Shown here piece after piece: positions 40,848 to 50,938 of a stretch of DNA of 64,000 bases (the stretch's first letter is position 1; each line of letters starts with the position of its first letter). The notes below the pieces were generated by a model. The model made no database searches and was not told the DNA's origin. It saw only the letters and a list, made by a program, of their open reading frames with translations. Source of the stretch: an uncultured Collinsella sp. GTDB lineage: Bacteria > Actinomycetota > Coriobacteriia > Coriobacteriales > Coriobacteriaceae. The translations under genes were made by a program, and so were the position numbers. The stretch is from contig CAAETU010000022.1 in the NCBI GenBank assembly GCA_900759045.1, positions 1-64,000 on the forward strand. The letters are read 5' to 3'.

Positions 40848-42833
40848 TTAGTTCTGCGAGAAAAAGGGGAACTGCCTCGGATCCACTGGCGGGTGCGACA
40901 TCGGTCCGCTCTGGGGCCCACCCTGCGAGCCGCCCTGACCGCCCATCATCTTATCGATGGCGTCCTGAACTTCGCCCTCGAACTTTTTCATTCCCTCGTG
41001 CAAACGACGCTGACCGTCCTCAGAGCGCAGCTCCTCCATTTGCTCGGGCGAAATACCCAGTAGCTCGCCCAGCACGCCCATCATCTCGTTTCGCACGCGC
41101 TCGCTCGTATCCTCGTCGGCAAAGCGGCGCACCTCGGCGCGCGCCAGCGAATCGACCGTCATACGCTCCTTGCCGTTAAGCCCCAGGTCGGACCACGCGA
41201 GCATATACGGCCAGGCACGCTCGGCAAACGAACGGGCCGAGACGATCGGCGCCATCGGCAACATGCGGCGGGCAGCCTCACCCTGTCGAACGAGCATCAG
41301 CAGCAGCGAGCAAGCCTCGGGCTTGCCGGCGGCCATTGGGATGTCGTCGAAAGATCGATTGCGGTCCACGTGCGCCTCGAGCGCGCCATCGACCTCACCC
41401 GGCTCAAGCCCGCCGAGCAGCTGTGCCGCGCGGTCGAGCATATCGACCGGACCGTCGAGCGTCGAGAGCGCTTGCGCCAGCACGCGCTCCATACAATCTT
41501 CCACCGCGTTGAGCGTCACGAGCTCTTGGGGCACCACGGCAGACGTGCGGTTGCGCACACGCGCCACAAACTCAAGCGTCGACAGGTACACATCGCCAAA
41601 GGGCGCAAAGTCGCCCTGGTAGCCGCCGCAAAGCGCCGGCGCCGCCAGCGCGTACTCGGTTTTGGACAGCGGGCTCAGCGCCATCGCACCCAGCTCGAGC
41701 GCCGTATCCTCCAGCATCAGGCCCAGCGTGCGCGAGCGCAGGCGCTCGGCATCGCCCGCCGACACGTCGCGATCGAGCACGCGCGCCGCATCCGGTGCAT
41801 CGCGCTCGACGGTGCGAATGTGCAGACGCTCGGCGATGGCGCGGACGGCGGCACAGCGGGCAGCCTCGGCTTCTTCCTGCGCCGGCGTAAAGATACGGTT
41901 GCGCCCCAGCACCAGGCCAATCACATTGCGCGGGCCCAGAGCGTCGACGGCCAGCGCCGCCAGCAAAGACGACGGCAAGTCACCCTCGAGTGCCACCACA
42001 GCACGCGACGCACCGTGGGCTCGGGCGTTGTCGCGCACGGCGAGCACCAGCGCCTGCCACAGCCACTCCTCGGAACGGAACTCGGGCAGTTCGTGATCCT
42101 CCAGGGCATCGAGCATCACGCCGCGCTGAATCTCCTGAACCAGCAGGCTCTCCTCAAAGCACGGCGCCTGGGCCACCACGCGACCGCAGTCGTCGAGCAC
42201 AAACGAACCGCCGGTATACACCGACTCGTCATAGGCACCGACCGGCGCCATGCAGGCAAACCACACGCTGCGCTTGGATGCGATCTTGCGGTAGGCGCCG
42301 CTGCGAACGGCAGCAATGGCGGCAGTCTCGCGGTCGGTCATGTCAAACGCGTTGAATTGGAAATACGCAATGAGGTCAACACCGGTCGGCAGCATCTCGA
42401 GTTCGCGGTCCAAGTCAAAAATCACGGCGATGCGCACGCCGTCCACGTCGAACACCGGCGGCGCCCAACGTGTGTCGTTGTTCTCGCCACGCTGCAGGGC
42501 AATGCTCGAACGCGCCGGCACCACATGACCGTCCTTGAGCATCATGTAGTCGAGCAGCGGCTGGCCCTCAAACGAAACCGCCGCGGGCACGATGCAGATC
42601 ATGTCAAGCTCCTGGATACGCTCGGCGACACCAGTCAAACCGGCAAGCACGTCGTGCTCAAAGTCGGCAGCGCCCACCAGGCCACCGGGCATGGCGCCCA
42701 TAAAGAGCGGAGCCGGAACGCACAGCACGCGCGCCCCGCGCTCGTGGGCCAGACGAGCCTGGTCCTCGATGCGGCCGCAAATGCCCTCAATATCACCCAG
42801 GCGCATATCGATCTGTGCAAGCGCGAGCTTCAT
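40848..42833 (-). CDS. Degenerate glutamine-dependent NAD-synthetase-like protein
   Basis: A 661-residue protein with an N-terminal nitrilase-type domain (about 1-260) and a C-terminal NAD-synthetase-type domain (about 280-500), plus an extra helical region and a Gly/Pro-rich tail (PQSGPMSHPPVDPRQFPFF). The two-domain order is that of glutamine-dependent NAD synthetase, but key residues differ. The nitrilase Glu position reads VPAPLFMG, the lysine is missing from the usual loop, and the nucleophile Cys position reads KRSVWFAC with Ser. The SGGxDS ATP loop reads LEGDLPSS. The surrounding folds are well kept (GAYDESVYTGGSFVLDD, SKTEYALA, GDFAPFGDVY). It is probably a pseudoenzyme or one with a changed substrate. 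ATG 42833 follows GGAAAGGG. Confidence 0.75.
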   Translation of the reverse strand: MKLALAQIDMRLGDIEGICGRIEDQARLAHERGARVLCVPAPLFMGAMPGGLVGAADFEHDVLAGLTGVAERIQELDMICIVPAAVSFEGQPLLDYMMLKDGHVVPARSSIALQRGENNDTRWAPPVFDVDGVRIAVIFDLDRELEMLPTGVDLIAYFQFNAFDMTDRETAAIAAVRSGAYRKIASKRSVWFACMAPVGAYDESVYTGGSFVLDDCGRVVAQAPCFEESLLVQEIQRGVMLDALEDHELPEFRSEEWLWQALVLAVRDNARAHGASRAVVALEGDLPSSLLAALAVDALGPRNVIGLVLGRNRIFTPAQEEAEAARCAAVRAIAERLHIRTVERDAPDAARVLDRDVSAGDAERLRSRTLGLMLEDTALELGAMALSPLSKTEYALAAPALCGGYQGDFAPFGDVYLSTLEFVARVRNRTSAVVPQELVTLNAVEDCMERVLAQALSTLDGPVDMLDRAAQLLGGLEPGEVDGALEAHVDRNRSFDDIPMAAGKPEACSLLLMLVRQGEAARRMLPMAPIVSARSFAERAWPYMLAWSDLGLNGKERMTVDSLARAEVRRFADEDTSERVRNEMMGVLGELLGISPEQMEELRSEDGQRRLHEGMKKFEGEVQDAIDKMMGGQGGSQGGPQSGPMSHPPVDPRQFPFFSQN

Positions 42834-42869
42834 GGCCCAGCCCTTTCCGTCGTAAACCATCGAAATCGT

Positions 42870-42905
42870 AGTAAAAGCGCCGGCCGCATAATGCAGCCGG
42901 CGCTT
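42870..42905 (-). terminator. Terminator after superoxide reductase
   Basis: The arms at 42875-42884 and 42896-42905 form a perfect 10-bp stem (AAGCGCCGGC / complement) with an 11-nt loop. On the minus strand CTTTTACT follows. Confidence 0.8.
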
Positions 42906-42950
42906 GCATGTGCATATGCTAGCTATGATACCCCGAGCGGGGGCGCGCTC

Positions 42951-43313
42951 CTAGAATGTCGCGGACCACAGCCCGTGCAGGTTGCAGTAGGCATAGACGG
43001 TACCGGTCTTGGAGCCGCCCGCGAAAAACGTCGCGGGTTTCATGCCGGGCTCAAGGTAATGGACCTCTAAGCGGCCCTCGGCCTCAAGGGCGATCCACTC
43101 AATGTAGTGCTCGGGCAGGCTGGGGTGCTCGACCGAGCCAACGCGTGCGCGAATCACGTGACCGTCGCGCTCGGTCTCGACAACAGGCACGTGTTTCTCG
43201 TGCGCCGCGTCCTCAGTGTTTGCGGTCAGTTCCGTGCAACCGGCAGGGGTCGCAACGCCGTCGTCAAGGGCAGCGATGAGCTTACCGTCGGGGTCCTTAA
43301 AGAATTTCGCCAT
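42951..43313 (-). CDS. Superoxide reductase (desulfoferrodoxin family, one-iron type)
   Basis: The 120-residue protein matches the desulfoferrodoxin/superoxide reductase fold that reduces superoxide to hydrogen peroxide without making oxygen, a detoxification route of anaerobes. The iron centre ligands are EKHVPV (His), VEHPSLPEHYIEW (two His) and CNLHGLW (Cys and His) at the end. The N-terminal four-cysteine rubredoxin-like domain of two-iron forms is absent; only one other cysteine occurs. The Glu of EKHVP, which in studied members binds the oxidised iron, is present. ATG 43313 follows AAGGAG. It has its own terminator. Confidence 0.92.
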   Translation of the reverse strand: MAKFFKDPDGKLIAALDDGVATPAGCTELTANTEDAAHEKHVPVVETERDGHVIRARVGSVEHPSLPEHYIEWIALEAEGRLEVHYLEPGMKPATFFAGGSKTGTVYAYCNLHGLWSATF

Positions 43314-43463
43314 GATGTTCTCCTTTGCTGATGTGCCAATGTTCTTGATGGTTCTTATGCCCAAAGGCAGACAAACCATCCACGGCATTGCAAATGAACA
43401 CATAACGGGCGGGGACGATGGGACAGCGCGTGCCATCCGCCCTGGCGGCCCCACCCGAGCGGG

Positions 43464-46400
43464 TTAGCGACCGTCGCCGCCGAGCAGCGCCAGAACATCC
43501 TCGCGCGTGAACAGTGCCGACGAGATGCCGTCGCCGCCGAGCACGCTGTTGACCAGGTCGCGCTTGGACTCCTGCATCTGCATAATGCGCTCCTCGATCG
43601 TGTCCTTGGCGATGAGCTTGTACACGGTCACGGTATGTTGCTGGCCAATACGATGCGCGCGGTCAGTCGCTTGGTCCTGCGCCGCCACGTTCCACCACGG
43701 GTCGTAGTGGATGACCACGTCGGCCGCCGTCAGGTTAAGGCCCACGCCGCCCGCCTTGAGCGAAATCAAAAAGACCGGCACCTCGCCCGCCTGGAACTGT
43801 GCGACCATCTTGGCGCGGCTCTCTTTAGACGATGCGCCCGTGAGCTTAAGGAAGGCGATATCCTCCTTGGCCAGGCGCTTGCCAATGATATCGAGCATGC
43901 CCGTAAACTGGCTGAACAGCAAGATGCGATGACCACCGTCGAGTGCGCCGTGCACGAGCTCCATGCACGTATCGAGCTTGGCGCTCCCCGCCTTGTAATC
44001 CTCGTAGTGCAGACGCGGGTCGCAGCAGATCTGGCGCAGCTTGGTGAGCTCGGCAAGTACCTTGAGCTTGTCTTTCTTAAACTCGGATGCCTCGCGGTGC
44101 TGCACCTGCTGGGCGATGCGGTCCTGGTTTGCCAGGTACAGCTTGCGCTGCTCGCCGGTGAGCTGCGCCATGACCGTGTCCTCGATCTTTTCGGGCAGGT
44201 CGGCCACCACGTCTTCCTTGACACGGCGCAGCACAAACGGCGACACGAGCGCTTGCAGGCGAGCGGCACTGTCGCCCTCGGCGTGCTCGACCGGGCTTTC
44301 GAAGCGCTTGGCAAACGACTCGCGCGTGCCAAGCAGGCCCGGCATTAAAAAGTCGAAGATGCTCCAGAGCTCGGATAGGCGGTTTTCGATGGGCGTGCCC
44401 GTCAGGGCAAAGCGCACGCCGGCAGGCAGGCGCTTTGCGGCGCGCGCCACCTGGGTGAGCGGGTTTTTAATGTACTGGGCCTCATCGAGCACCACACGGG
44501 CAAAGTCCTGCTCGACGTACTCGTCGATATCGCGCCGCATAAGGTCATACGACGTCACGACCACGTTATGCTCGGCCACGCCGGCGATTTGCACGCGACG
44601 CTGCGCCTTGGCGCCCACGATGGCGCACACATCGAGCGACGGGGCAAAGCGCTCCAGCTCGGCGGTCCAGTTGTACACAAGCGACGCGGGGCACACCACA
44701 AGCGTGGGCTTAATGTCCCCCGCTTCCACACGCGCCAGGATATGCGCGATCATCTGGAGCGTTTTGCCCAGGCCCATGTCGTCGGCCAAGATGCCGCCAA
44801 GGCCCAGATGCTCAAGCGAGCCGAGCCACTGGTAGCCGTCGACCTGGTAGCCACGCAGCGTGGCCTTGAGCGAGGCGGGTACCGTAAAGTCCATCTTGCC
44901 GAGCGTGTCCAGGCGCTCGACGGTACGGCGGAACGCGGCGTCACGATCGGCCTCGAGCGCGGGCGTGCGTGCGAGCATGCTATCGACGAACAGGGTACTC
45001 GACGCGGGAAGCGACACGCCGTCGAGCAGGTCGACGGCATCGACGCCCAGGTCCTCGGCGAGGCCAAACGCGGCTCGAGCGCCCTCGTCCAGACGAACGA
45101 TGTCGCCGGACGTAAGGCGCGCAAACGTTTGATGGCGCTTGTAGGAGTCGAGGTAGATGGCAAGATCTGCCGCCGAAAGACCGCTCGCGCCCAGTTCAAC
45201 ATCGAGCAGGTTGCTCTTGACGGTGGCACGCACCGAAAGCTTGGGCGCAGGGCGCACCGAGATCTGGCGTAGGCGGTCGCTGAGCATGACCTCGCCCAGC
45301 TCGGACAGGGCAGACAGGCCCTCGGTCAGCAAGCAGAACAGGCTCTCGTCGTCGCGCTCCTCAAACGCCAGGCCGCCCTCGTAAAAGTCGAAATACAGAG
45401 CCGCCGTGTCCATAACGCGAAACTCTGCCACCTCGTCGCGCGGCGGCACGCCCGGGCGCTGCTCTTCGAAGGGGCTGCCCGGAGCGCCCAGGTTAAAGAG
45501 ATCTGCCGACCAGTCGCCGTAGGTAACCGTAACTTTGCAGGTCACGAGTCCATCGTCGACGCCGATCGCCATGGCAAAGCTCGGCTCGGGCGCCACGGTA
45601 TCGAGCGCAGCGGGCGCGGTAAGGTCGGTGTAGTCGCGCAAAATGGGCAGCGCCATACGACAGAACTCCCCCACCTGGTCGGCAGCAATATGGACCGGCG
45701 TGCGACAGGGCAGCAAGCGCGATAGGAACGGCGCCGCATGCTGGGCAAACGCTACATCGGTGCGGCGCGCACGGCGGGTGTCGACCAGATAGGCAACGTC
45801 GCCCGAAGCAAAGCAGTATGCATCGGCCGGCAGGCGTAGATCGTAGCTGCCGCCAGCCGCCGGCGCGATTTTGGCGGCAAGGAGCGGTGGGCGCTTAGAC
45901 AGAGCCTCGTCCTCCCCTTCCGGAGGCATCTCAACCGCCACGTCATAGGTGCGATGCGTCGTCGTCCCCCGCGACCAGGCGGGCTCAAAGGAGATGGTCT
46001 GGCCACGCAGCAGGTCCAGCACATATACGATGCTATGCTCGGACAGCGGCAACTGACGCTCGGCGACAAAACCGCTGCGGGCAAAGTCGTACGACGCCGA
46101 ACGCGAGCTTGTGATGTCATCGAGATAGGCAACTGTCGTCACAACAAGGTTGAGCAGCTTTGTCGACACGTCCTCGAAGGCTTCGGGCGTATGGACAAAC
46201 GTGAGCTTCTTGCCGTACGAGAAGGTGCCGCCTCGGACATAGGCGTCGGCCATGCCGTCGATATCCTTGACCACGTAGGAGACCGATCCACAACGAATGC
46301 GAAGCTCGAGCGCCCAGCTAAAGCGGTCGGCAAACAGTGGATTGTAGTACGGCACCAACGAGGGCTCCAACACCGCCTTGGGGGCATCGGGATCCACACT

Positions 46401-46928
46401 GCCAGCGAGCTTGCGGCGCATGCTCGCCAGCTCATCCATGCGTGCGTCCGAAAGATCGGAGAGCGCCGCCATGAGGCTGGGACTCGTGGGGACGGGCGCT
46501 GGAAAGGGAAAGTTGGGATTGACGGCCGGCGCTTTGAGCGCGGTGCGCGCGGGCTGTTTCGGCTGCGCCGTAAACGTGCGGACCGGCGTGCGCAAACCTT
46601 CGACGGGCTCGGCGCCGCTGGCATCCAAATACGCCAGAGCCGTGGCAATAGCGTGCTTGCACATACCGGGGTAACGATAGGCGGCGGGGCAATCGCAGTC
46701 GTAGTCGATCACCTCGTGCTCGTCCATGTCGAGCGCCACGTGCGTCTTGTACAGGTCGCCGCGCGAACCGCGCACCGAGCCCTCAACCGTCACGTTTTTG
46801 GAGAAGCGCGAGCCGCTGTCCTCGATCGACAGCACGGCGCCGTTGAGCATGAGCGAACGCCCCTTCATAAAGGTGCCGCTCAACGCCGCCTCTTTGCGAA
46901 GCGCCTGCACAAACGTCCCCTGCGCCAT
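43464..46928 (-). CDS. SNF2-family DNA helicase with SWIM zinc finger
   Basis: A 1154-residue Swi2/Snf2 ATPase. The N-terminus has a SWIM-type finger (DCDCPA...MCKHAIA, about residues 75-95). The body up to about 690 is a family-specific region. The helicase core holds Walker A DDMGLGKTLQMIAHI (about 720-735), DEAQYIKN (about 835), LTGTPIENRLSELWS, LLFSQFTGMLDIIG, and QDQATDRAHRIGQ (motif VI, about 1095). Such proteins remodel or translocate on DNA. It follows dnaE after 28 bp on the same strand, so it is probably cotranscribed with replication/repair genes. ATG 46928 follows GGAGGAAG. Confidence 0.92.
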   Translation of the reverse strand: MAQGTFVQALRKEAALSGTFMKGRSLMLNGAVLSIEDSGSRFSKNVTVEGSVRGSRGDLYKTHVALDMDEHEVIDYDCDCPAAYRYPGMCKHAIATALAYLDASGAEPVEGLRTPVRTFTAQPKQPARTALKAPAVNPNFPFPAPVPTSPSLMAALSDLSDARMDELASMRRKLAGSVDPDAPKAVLEPSLVPYYNPLFADRFSWALELRIRCGSVSYVVKDIDGMADAYVRGGTFSYGKKLTFVHTPEAFEDVSTKLLNLVVTTVAYLDDITSSRSASYDFARSGFVAERQLPLSEHSIVYVLDLLRGQTISFEPAWSRGTTTHRTYDVAVEMPPEGEDEALSKRPPLLAAKIAPAAGGSYDLRLPADAYCFASGDVAYLVDTRRARRTDVAFAQHAAPFLSRLLPCRTPVHIAADQVGEFCRMALPILRDYTDLTAPAALDTVAPEPSFAMAIGVDDGLVTCKVTVTYGDWSADLFNLGAPGSPFEEQRPGVPPRDEVAEFRVMDTAALYFDFYEGGLAFEERDDESLFCLLTEGLSALSELGEVMLSDRLRQISVRPAPKLSVRATVKSNLLDVELGASGLSAADLAIYLDSYKRHQTFARLTSGDIVRLDEGARAAFGLAEDLGVDAVDLLDGVSLPASSTLFVDSMLARTPALEADRDAAFRRTVERLDTLGKMDFTVPASLKATLRGYQVDGYQWLGSLEHLGLGGILADDMGLGKTLQMIAHILARVEAGDIKPTLVVCPASLVYNWTAELERFAPSLDVCAIVGAKAQRRVQIAGVAEHNVVVTSYDLMRRDIDEYVEQDFARVVLDEAQYIKNPLTQVARAAKRLPAGVRFALTGTPIENRLSELWSIFDFLMPGLLGTRESFAKRFESPVEHAEGDSAARLQALVSPFVLRRVKEDVVADLPEKIEDTVMAQLTGEQRKLYLANQDRIAQQVQHREASEFKKDKLKVLAELTKLRQICCDPRLHYEDYKAGSAKLDTCMELVHGALDGGHRILLFSQFTGMLDIIGKRLAKEDIAFLKLTGASSKESRAKMVAQFQAGEVPVFLISLKAGGVGLNLTAADVVIHYDPWWNVAAQDQATDRAHRIGQQHTVTVYKLIAKDTIEERIMQMQESKRDLVNSVLGGDGISSALFTREDVLALLGGDGR

Positions 46929-46956
46929 CACTTCCTCCAATCTCACCCGGGGTAGC

Positions 46957-49900
46957 TTAGATAACCGTCACGCGGCCTTGGTTGCCGACGATGGCCTTTG
47001 CCTCTGCCAGCAGCGGAATCGAGCGTGCATTGACCTTGGCCGGCACCTCAGCACGCAGCACGCGCCCGTCGACTTGCTCAATAAAGATCTCCACGCGGTC
47101 GCCGCCCGGGTTGGTGGTGAGCACCGTGGCCAGGCGCGCCATATTGCCCTGGCTAAAGCGGCTGTTGGGCACCATGACCTCAAAGACCTTGGGCTTGTTT
47201 TTCTCCTCGCTAAGCTCCAGCGGCACGATCTCCTGCGCGATGATCTGGTCGCCGCGGTCCGAGCGCTCGAGCTTGCCCTTAATGCGCACAAACGCATCGG
47301 ACAGCTGTGCGCCGGTCTCGGGATCGACCTCGCCGTACAGGTACCCCTCGGCCTCCTTGTAGGTCTTGGGGAACACCACGACCGTGGCCTCGCCTTCCAT
47401 GTCTTCGAGCTGCACGATGCCCATGGGGTCGCCGTTTTTGGTCACGCGCTTGGACACGCTCGAGACCATGCCGGCCCACCACAGCGCCTTACCCTCGGGA
47501 ATCTCCTGGTTGATGGTGCCGCCCGTAGGATTCTGAACCTCGTAGCCGGTGTCGATCTGCGAGAACGAGAAGTCGCGCGCTTTGCTAAGTGCATACTCAA
47601 ACGGGCGCAGCGGGTGGTCCGAGACATAGATGCCCAGGACCTCCTTCTCCTGGCTCAGCTTAAGGTGGCGGTCCCACTCCTGGCCATCCGGATCGGGTAC
47701 GCTCACCTCAAAGCCCGAGCCCTCAACGTCGCCAAACATATCGAAGAACGACGTCTGGCCGCTCGCGCGGTCCTTCTGGCGCTTTACCGCGGCATCGATG
47801 ATGTTCTCGGGGTTGTTCTTGTCCACAAAGTGCATCATCTGGCGACGCGGATACCCCGTGGAGTCGAAGGCGCCTGCCTTGATCAGCGATTCGATCACGC
47901 GACGGTTGGCCTGGCTCGAGTCCACGCGCTCGACAAAGTCGTGCAGCGTCTTAAACGGACCGCCCGCCTCGCGCTCGGCGATAATCGCCTGCGCCACGCC
48001 GGTGCCCACGCCGCGGATACCGGCCAGACCAAAGCGCACGCCTTCCTTGGTAGCCGTGAACTCGGTACCGGACTCGTTGACATCTGGCGACAGCACGGGG
48101 ATGCCGTCGTGACGGCACGCCGAGACGTAGTGCACGATCTTGTCGGTCTTACCCGTATAGGACGTCAGAACGGCCGCCATGTACTCATGCGGATAGTGCG
48201 CCTTGAGCCATGCCGTCTGCATAACCAGGATGGCGTAACCGGCGGAGTGCGACTTATTGAAGGCGTAGGACGCGAACTCAAGGACATCGTCCCAAATCTT
48301 CTGGGCGACCTCGCGCGTGTAGTTGTTCTTGATAGCGCCATTCATCCAGTGGTCGTAAGTGGTCTCGTCCGAGCCATCCTCCCAGTGGAGCACCGTCGAC
48401 GTGAGCAGCTTAATCTTTTTCTTAGCCACGGGCTTACGGATACGCGAGTCCGATTCGCCCTTGGAGAAGCCGCACATCTCGACGGAGATGAGCATAACCT
48501 GCTCCTGGTAGACCATGGTGCCGTAGGTTTCGCCCAGGATGTCGTCCAGACGGTCGTCGTAGGAGACGGCCGGCTCCTTGCCGTTCATACGGTTGATGTA
48601 GGACGAGACCATGCCGGCGCCCAGCGGGCCCGGGCGGTACAGGGCGATCAATGCCACGACGTGTTTGTACTCAGTGGGCTTCATGTTCTTGATCGTGGCC
48701 GTCATGCCGGCGGACTCGACCTGGAAGACGCCGGCGGTGTGGCCGGAGCCCATGAGCTTAAAGATCTCGGGATCGTCAAAGGGAATCTCTTCCTCTTTGA
48801 TGTCGATGCCGAAGTTCTTTTTGATGTTTGCCTTGGCCTTGGAGATAACCGTCAGCGTGCGCAGGCCCAAGAAGTCCATCTTGAGCAGGCCCATGTCGGC
48901 GACGGTATGGCCCTCGTACTGGGTAATCTCGACGCCGCCCTTGGTGTCGAGCTTGGTGGGCACGTGCTCGTTGACGGGGTCGCGGCAGATCAGAACGGCG
49001 CACGCGTGCACGCCCTCGCCACGGGTGAGGCCCTCGATCGAGAGCGCCGTGTCGATGATGCGGCGAGCGTCGTCGTCCTTTTTATAGGCCTCGGCAAAAT
49101 CGGGGTTAAACAGATCCTCTTTGCCGGGTTGTTTGTCGAGCACCTGCTTGAGCTTGACCTTGGGGTCGCTCGAGACCATCTTGGACAGGCGCTGGCCCAT
49201 GTAGACCGGGTAGTCCAGGACGCGCGCGGCGTCGTTGATGGCCTGCTTGGCCTTGATGGTCGAGTAGGTGATGACGTGGGTGACCTTCTCGGGGCCGTAG
49301 AGCTGACGAACGTGCTCCACGACCTCGAGGCGTCGCTCATCGTCGAAGTCCATATCGATATCGGGCATCTCGGTACGTTGCGGGGACAGGAACCTCTCGA
49401 ACATCAGGCCGTTCTCGAGCGGGTCGAACGCGGTGATGTTCATGGCGTAGGCGACGATAGCGCCGGCGGCCGAGCCACGGCCGGGGCCGACGCCGATGCC
49501 GTTGTCCTTAGCCCATTGCACGTACTCGGCAACGATCAAAAAGTAGGCGGCAAAGCCCTTGTCGCAGATGACCTTGTATTCGTACTCAAAGCGCTCTTTG
49601 ATGTTGACGCCACCGATCTCGCGCGTGGCCCAGTCGTCGCCATAGTGCTGGCGCAGGCCCTTCTCGCACTCGCGGCGGAACTGGCTCTCGTGCGTCTCGC
49701 CGGGATCGAGCAACGGAAAGCGCGGCAGGATGATAGAGTCCCAGTCCAGCTCAACGTAGCACTTGTCGGCGATCTCGAGCGTGTTGTCGCAGGCCTCGGG
49801 GCAATACGGGAACATCGCCCGCATCTCCTCCTCGGTCTTCATGTAAAACTCCGAGCCGGTCATGCGCATGCGGTTGGGGTCATCGACCTTGGCGTTCATG

Positions 49901-50760
49901 CCAATACACATGATGACGTCCTGCACGGGCGCATCCTCGCGGCGCAGGTAGTGGAAGTCGTTGGTGGCGATGACCTTGACGCCCACCTGCTTGGCGATGT
50001 CGATGAGCGTGCGGTCCATCTGCTCGTCAGTCAGGCCGTTGTCGGTGGTGATGCCGTGTTCCTGGATCTCGATGTAGAAGTCACCGGGCTCGAAGGTATC
50101 ACGGAAGGTCTCGGCCCACTTGATGGCGCCTTCCATGTCGCCGCGGTCGATGTATTTGGGGATGATGCCCGCGATACAGGCGCTCGTGCAGATCATGCCC
50201 TTGGCATGGCGGCGCAGGTTGTCGAGCGTTACGCGCGGCTTGTAGTAAAAGCCCTGCACGGCGGCCTCGGAGACCGTCTGCATCAGGTTGACGTAGCCTT
50301 CCTGGTCTTTGGCCAGGAGGATCATATGGTAGAGCTCGGGCTTGTGGTCGCGGGCAAGGGTCTCGTCCGGCGTAAAGTAGACCTCGCAGCCAAAGATGGG
50401 CTTGATGACCAGGGGCGGCTTGAGCTCGTCGATGTTGCCCTTCTCGTCCCACATGGCCATGTCTTTGACGTACTGGGCATGCTCGCGCGGGTTTGCCTCG
50501 GGGTCGGGCTCCACCAGCTCGTCGCGGCGGTCCTTTTCCAAGAAGGCCTTGTCGTGGCTCCAGGTTTTGTACTCGGGCGTGTTGTGATTGACGGCGTCGC
50601 AGGCCAGCGCCAGGTCGGGCACGCCATACATGTAGCCGTGGTCGGTAATGGCCACGGCGGGCATGCCAAGCTCAACGGCACGGTTGACCATATCCTGGAT
50701 ACGGGTTGCGCCGTCGAGCATGGAGAAAACAGTGTGATTGTGCAGATGGACGAATGCCAT
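46957..50760 (-). CDS. dnaE: DNA polymerase III alpha subunit
   Basis: The 1267-residue replicative polymerase has, in order, a PHP domain (VHLHNHTVFSMLDGATRI at the start, then the metal-binding His and Asp clusters), the palm with GVGPGRGSAAGAIVAYA and PDIDMDFDDERR carrying catalytic Asp residues (about 425-470), a helix-hairpin-helix region (GIRGVGTGVAQAII), and an OB fold with C-terminal tau-binding region. Length and order are those of the DnaE1 type. ATG 50760 follows GGAGC. It lies between addA and the SNF2 helicase. Confidence 0.97.
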   Translation of the reverse strand: MAFVHLHNHTVFSMLDGATRIQDMVNRAVELGMPAVAITDHGYMYGVPDLALACDAVNHNTPEYKTWSHDKAFLEKDRRDELVEPDPEANPREHAQYVKDMAMWDEKGNIDELKPPLVIKPIFGCEVYFTPDETLARDHKPELYHMILLAKDQEGYVNLMQTVSEAAVQGFYYKPRVTLDNLRRHAKGMICTSACIAGIIPKYIDRGDMEGAIKWAETFRDTFEPGDFYIEIQEHGITTDNGLTDEQMDRTLIDIAKQVGVKVIATNDFHYLRREDAPVQDVIMCIGMNAKVDDPNRMRMTGSEFYMKTEEEMRAMFPYCPEACDNTLEIADKCYVELDWDSIILPRFPLLDPGETHESQFRRECEKGLRQHYGDDWATREIGGVNIKERFEYEYKVICDKGFAAYFLIVAEYVQWAKDNGIGVGPGRGSAAGAIVAYAMNITAFDPLENGLMFERFLSPQRTEMPDIDMDFDDERRLEVVEHVRQLYGPEKVTHVITYSTIKAKQAINDAARVLDYPVYMGQRLSKMVSSDPKVKLKQVLDKQPGKEDLFNPDFAEAYKKDDDARRIIDTALSIEGLTRGEGVHACAVLICRDPVNEHVPTKLDTKGGVEITQYEGHTVADMGLLKMDFLGLRTLTVISKAKANIKKNFGIDIKEEEIPFDDPEIFKLMGSGHTAGVFQVESAGMTATIKNMKPTEYKHVVALIALYRPGPLGAGMVSSYINRMNGKEPAVSYDDRLDDILGETYGTMVYQEQVMLISVEMCGFSKGESDSRIRKPVAKKKIKLLTSTVLHWEDGSDETTYDHWMNGAIKNNYTREVAQKIWDDVLEFASYAFNKSHSAGYAILVMQTAWLKAHYPHEYMAAVLTSYTGKTDKIVHYVSACRHDGIPVLSPDVNESGTEFTATKEGVRFGLAGIRGVGTGVAQAIIAEREAGGPFKTLHDFVERVDSSQANRRVIESLIKAGAFDSTGYPRRQMMHFVDKNNPENIIDAAVKRQKDRASGQTSFFDMFGDVEGSGFEVSVPDPDGQEWDRHLKLSQEKEVLGIYVSDHPLRPFEYALSKARDFSFSQIDTGYEVQNPTGGTINQEIPEGKALWWAGMVSSVSKRVTKNGDPMGIVQLEDMEGEATVVVFPKTYKEAEGYLYGEVDPETGAQLSDAFVRIKGKLERSDRGDQIIAQEIVPLELSEEKNKPKVFEVMVPNSRFSQGNMARLATVLTTNPGGDRVEIFIEQVDGRVLRAEVPAKVNARSIPLLAEAKAIVGNQGRVTVI

Positions 50761-50863
50761 GTAATGAGCTCCGATGCGGGTTCGTGATCTTAGGGTTACG
50801 ATTCTACCGCACAGCGCGGACGGCACCCGAACCTAGCCCAAACCCACACGGCTCCTCTTGCAG

Positions 50864-50926
50864 TTGCGGTGAAATGCGGACTGTTTGGCGGCTTTTTTGA
50901 CCAAAACAGTCCGTATTCCACCGCAA
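50864..50926. repeat. 23-bp arm palindrome between dnaE and addA
   Basis: The arms TTGCGGTGAAATGCGGACTG plus TTT (50864-50886) and their near-complement (50904-50926) match at 21 of 23 positions, around a 17-base loop. On the minus strand the loop contains AAAAAAG. It is a hairpin in the mRNA of the addA-dnaE unit, and the arms carry no GGGACGG core. Confidence 0.75.
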
Positions 50927-50938
50927 GTTATCTGAGGA

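Noticed and set aside
41370..43070. 566-codon plus frame
   Set aside because: Antisense shadow of the NadE-like gene, rich in His/Arg/Gln with no recognisable fold.
46726..50787. 1353-codon open frame on the plus strand
   Set aside because: Antisense shadow of dnaE; the opposite strand carries unmistakable PHP and palm motifs.
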